Source of the DNA: Akkermansia muciniphila
GTDB lineage: Bacteria; Verrucomicrobiota; Verrucomicrobiia; Verrucomicrobiales; Akkermansiaceae
NCBI GenBank assembly: GCA_945874895.1
Contig: CAMCIC010000002.1
Span: forward strand, 209,178 to 273,177
Length of the DNA stretch: 64,000 nt
Direction: 5' to 3'
The notes below the pieces were generated by a model. It had not been told where the DNA came from and made no database searches. It saw only the letters and a program-made list of their open reading frames with translations. Shown one piece after another: positions 62,491 through 64,000 of this stretch. Position numbers and translations under genes: made by a program. Positions within the stretch are counted from its first letter, which is position 1; the number at the start of each line of letters is the position of its first letter.

Positions 62491-62629
62491 CGATCGCGTT
62501 ATCTCATTTCGATCTGTTTCGCTTGCGGGGAATCTTGCGCATGCCTCTGTCATTTCAGTCATTTTGTAGAATCAAATTGAACAAATGAAAAATCATTAAT
62601 GTTACCATGCGAGGACCGACCCCATAGAC

Positions 62630-63229
62630 GTGTCTTTCGTCATTCGCCACGGCGACCTGCTCAAGCGCATCTCTGTGTTCGATGAGGATGGCAGCGCGAC
62701 TTCGAAGATCCTTCGCCCCGAGCGGGTGGATGTCGTGCACTACCGCAAGCATAGCCATGAGTGGCAGATTTCCGGCATCGGACGACTTCTCCGGGAACTC
62801 TACCAACAAGCGTTCGGCGCGGTATTCCATGGCTCTGCCCATGCCCTGGTCTCATCACATGGCTATTCACTTGACCCCTTGCTCCAAGGCCCTTCCTGCC
62901 TGAAATGCAATCCTCTCGCGAAAGTTCAGTATGCGGAACTCACCTCGCTGACCATCGAGCTCCCGACCGGTCAACGATTGGTCATCAATAATGGCGATGT
63001 CTTCGAGGCGATGAATGCCATCAGCCCGGTGATTCTGAGAAATTCCACGCTCATCGAAGCCCACCTGGCCCTGAAAATCGAAGCGAAACGGCGCAAAGTA
63101 CCCATCGTCATTCGGCCCGATAAGGACAAAATCTCCGGATCGCACCACGATGAGGCCATCGAGCGCTGGCTCAGCGAAAAAGGCTTTTTCCTCCAACACT
63201 ATGAAGAGTCGATTCTGGAAAGCGCTTGA
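62630..63229 (+). CDS. Unknown protein, first of a terminal gene pair
   Basis: 199 residues from GTG at 62630, no family recognised. The sequence is soluble and mixed alpha/beta. A CX2C pair (GPSCLKCNP) and a HSHEW segment could bind zinc. KVPIVIRPDKDKISGSHHDEAIERWL is basic and may bind nucleic acid. It follows an AT-rich 140-bp leader containing TTGAAC and TTAATG stretches, unlike the compact genes before it. The next gene begins inside its last 29 bases, so the two are translated together. Confidence 0.65.
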   Translation: MSFVIRHGDLLKRISVFDEDGSATSKILRPERVDVVHYRKHSHEWQISGIGRLLRELYQQAFGAVFHGSAHALVSSHGYSLDPLLQGPSCLKCNPLAKVQYAELTSLTIELPTGQRLVINNGDVFEAMNAISPVILRNSTLIEAHLALKIEAKRRKVPIVIRPDKDKISGSHHDEAIERWLSEKGFFLQHYEESILESA

Positions 63230-64000
63230 TTCCTTGGGCTCTTCGGGATCGGCCTTGTCCGACTGGCGTCACCACCTGGGCGACGACTTTTCGGACCATG
63301 TCCGATTCCTTAAGCCTACGGGAGACGTGGCTCGTTCCGTCATCGTCCCCACCACTCCACCGCGCCGCTGGCTGTTGATGGAGAGTGGGGCGGAGGATTA
63401 CGTAGCCGTCCACGACGACCCTGCCATACCGCCGATCCCCTACAGCGCAGCCGACGTCGCCGCCATGGAGCCACGCTGGGAGACCATCGCCCCAGCCTTG
63501 GCCGAAATCCTCGGCTTCGACCACGGGGCCTGGGAGTATGCAGGGCATCTGCGCCGCATCGGCTCCAGCCAGGATCACTACGGACGCGTGACGCCCGTCC
63601 TCCTTTTACTACCGCCCGGACAGCTCGGTGACTACCAACTTCTCTTCCGCGAGCTCAGCACGCGCGAGGAGTCCATGGTGCTGCTGCCGAGCCACACCTG
63701 GCTCACCGATGAAATCGAGGCTCTGCGCACCCGGAACCGCCATGAATTCGTCATCCTGGCCGAGCGACTGGAGTCACTGGAATCCAAGAAATCCTCCCGC
63801 ACTACCCTGCCAGTCATCGCCACGCCCCGCCGCACCAACGAGCCCAAGGTCAAAGCAGTGCTCCACGCCGGCCACGGCCTGGCATGGAATCAGGTCACCA
63901 TCGAAATCAAGGGCAACCGCACCATCCGCCTCACCGCTCGCGGCCAAGAAGGCAGCTACACCTTCCCCAAAGGCCAAAAACTCACAGAAATCCACCCCCT
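63201..64000 (+). CDS. Unknown protein, second of the terminal gene pair (3' end outside window)
   Basis: ATG at 63201 lies in the +1 frame of the previous gene and the frame is open without stop to the window end, at least 266 residues. No family is recognised. The text is rich in Trp, Pro, Arg and Glu, for example DSLGSSGSALSDWRHHLGDD, GRVTPVLLLLPPGQLGDYQ and SMVLLPSHTWLTDEIEALR, and a Lys/Ser/Arg-rich segment (LESKKSSRTT) leads into a beta-rich part (VTIEIKGNRTIRLTARGQEG). The 29-bp overlap and codon style suggest one operon with the previous gene. The function is unknown. Confidence 0.65.
   Translation, partial: MKSRFWKALDSLGSSGSALSDWRHHLGDDFSDHVRFLKPTGDVARSVIVPTTPPRRWLLMESGAEDYVAVHDDPAIPPIPYSAADVAAMEPRWETIAPALAEILGFDHGAWEYAGHLRRIGSSQDHYGRVTPVLLLLPPGQLGDYQLLFRELSTREESMVLLPSHTWLTDEIEALRTRNRHEFVILAERLESLESKKSSRTTLPVIATPRRTNEPKVKAVLHAGHGLAWNQVTIEIKGNRTIRLTARGQEGSYTFPKGQKLTEIHP

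Overview
This window looks like a chromosomal core-genome segment of a diderm, peptidoglycan- and LPS-making bacterium, most consistent with Verrucomicrobiota (Verrucomicrobiae). That placement is inferred from the character of the proteins: Sel1/TPR secreted proteins, small EF-hand proteins, a CGWC thioredoxin-fold exported protein, a coproheme-decarboxylase-type heme enzyme, a DUF5069 protein, a PocR-AraC regulator and GYF-domain membrane proteins, beside kdsB (LPS), rodA, cdsA and dxr. No rRNA or marker comparison could be run. The DNA is moderately GC-rich. Genes are closely packed on both strands in short operons. Many start codons are ATG close behind the previous stop, and 4-bp overlaps occur.

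Layout. 1-5.6 kb: end of a ComEC-like gene, a FmdB zinc ribbon, Sel1 and TPR exported proteins and a stand-alone coaB, facing a minus operon folB-HAD phosphatase-DUF721-ferredoxin. 5.7-14.8 kb: an unknown membrane protein next to chdC, an AsmA-like protein, kdsB-pyrG and rsmB. 14.0-17.7 kb: minus cluster of a Zn-peptidase, a cysteine-less thioredoxin-like protein, pyrimidine-nucleoside phosphorylase and a membrane protein. 18.3-24.6 kb: lipA, radC, NUDIX, tcdA, an exported thioredoxin, YebC, acylphosphatase and a broken DUF1460 gene. 24.6-31.4 kb: argC-argJ-plsX, a two-gene aminolipid acyltransferase pair, a fragment of a secreted protein and an RlmI-like methylase. 31.4-37.1 kb: DCC protein, guaBA, HAD-IIA, GreA-like and DUF5069. 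37.2-45 kb: PocR-AraC regulator, SDR, dinG, EF-hand lipoprotein candidate, ftsK, then a RAYT transposase with its REP palindromes. 45-54 kb: tRNA-Val, oxidoreductase, mutT, a HExxH membrane protein, tRNA-Glu, MsbA-type exporter, rpsB-tsf, rodA and rpsU. 54-62.5 kb: cdsA-dxr, purQ, ndk, small membrane and EF-hand proteins, then the sulfur-assimilation group metX-rrf2 facing cysE. 62.6-64 kb: two overlapping genes of no recognised family, the second running off the window.

Most of the window is housekeeping: nucleotide synthesis (pyrG, guaA, guaB, purQ, ndk), arginine (argC, argJ), methionine/cysteine precursors (metX, cysE), envelope lipids (plsX, cdsA, dxr, acyltransferase pair), cell shape and division (rodA, ftsK) and translation (rpsB, tsf, rpsU, two tRNAs). 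The least explained parts are the terminal gene pair, the unknown protein beside chdC, the PocR regulator with an SDR lacking the catalytic tyrosine, the REP/RAYT locus with a duplicated gene end, and several strong inverted repeats in front of genes. No CRISPR array, prophage, integrase or classical insertion sequence was seen.
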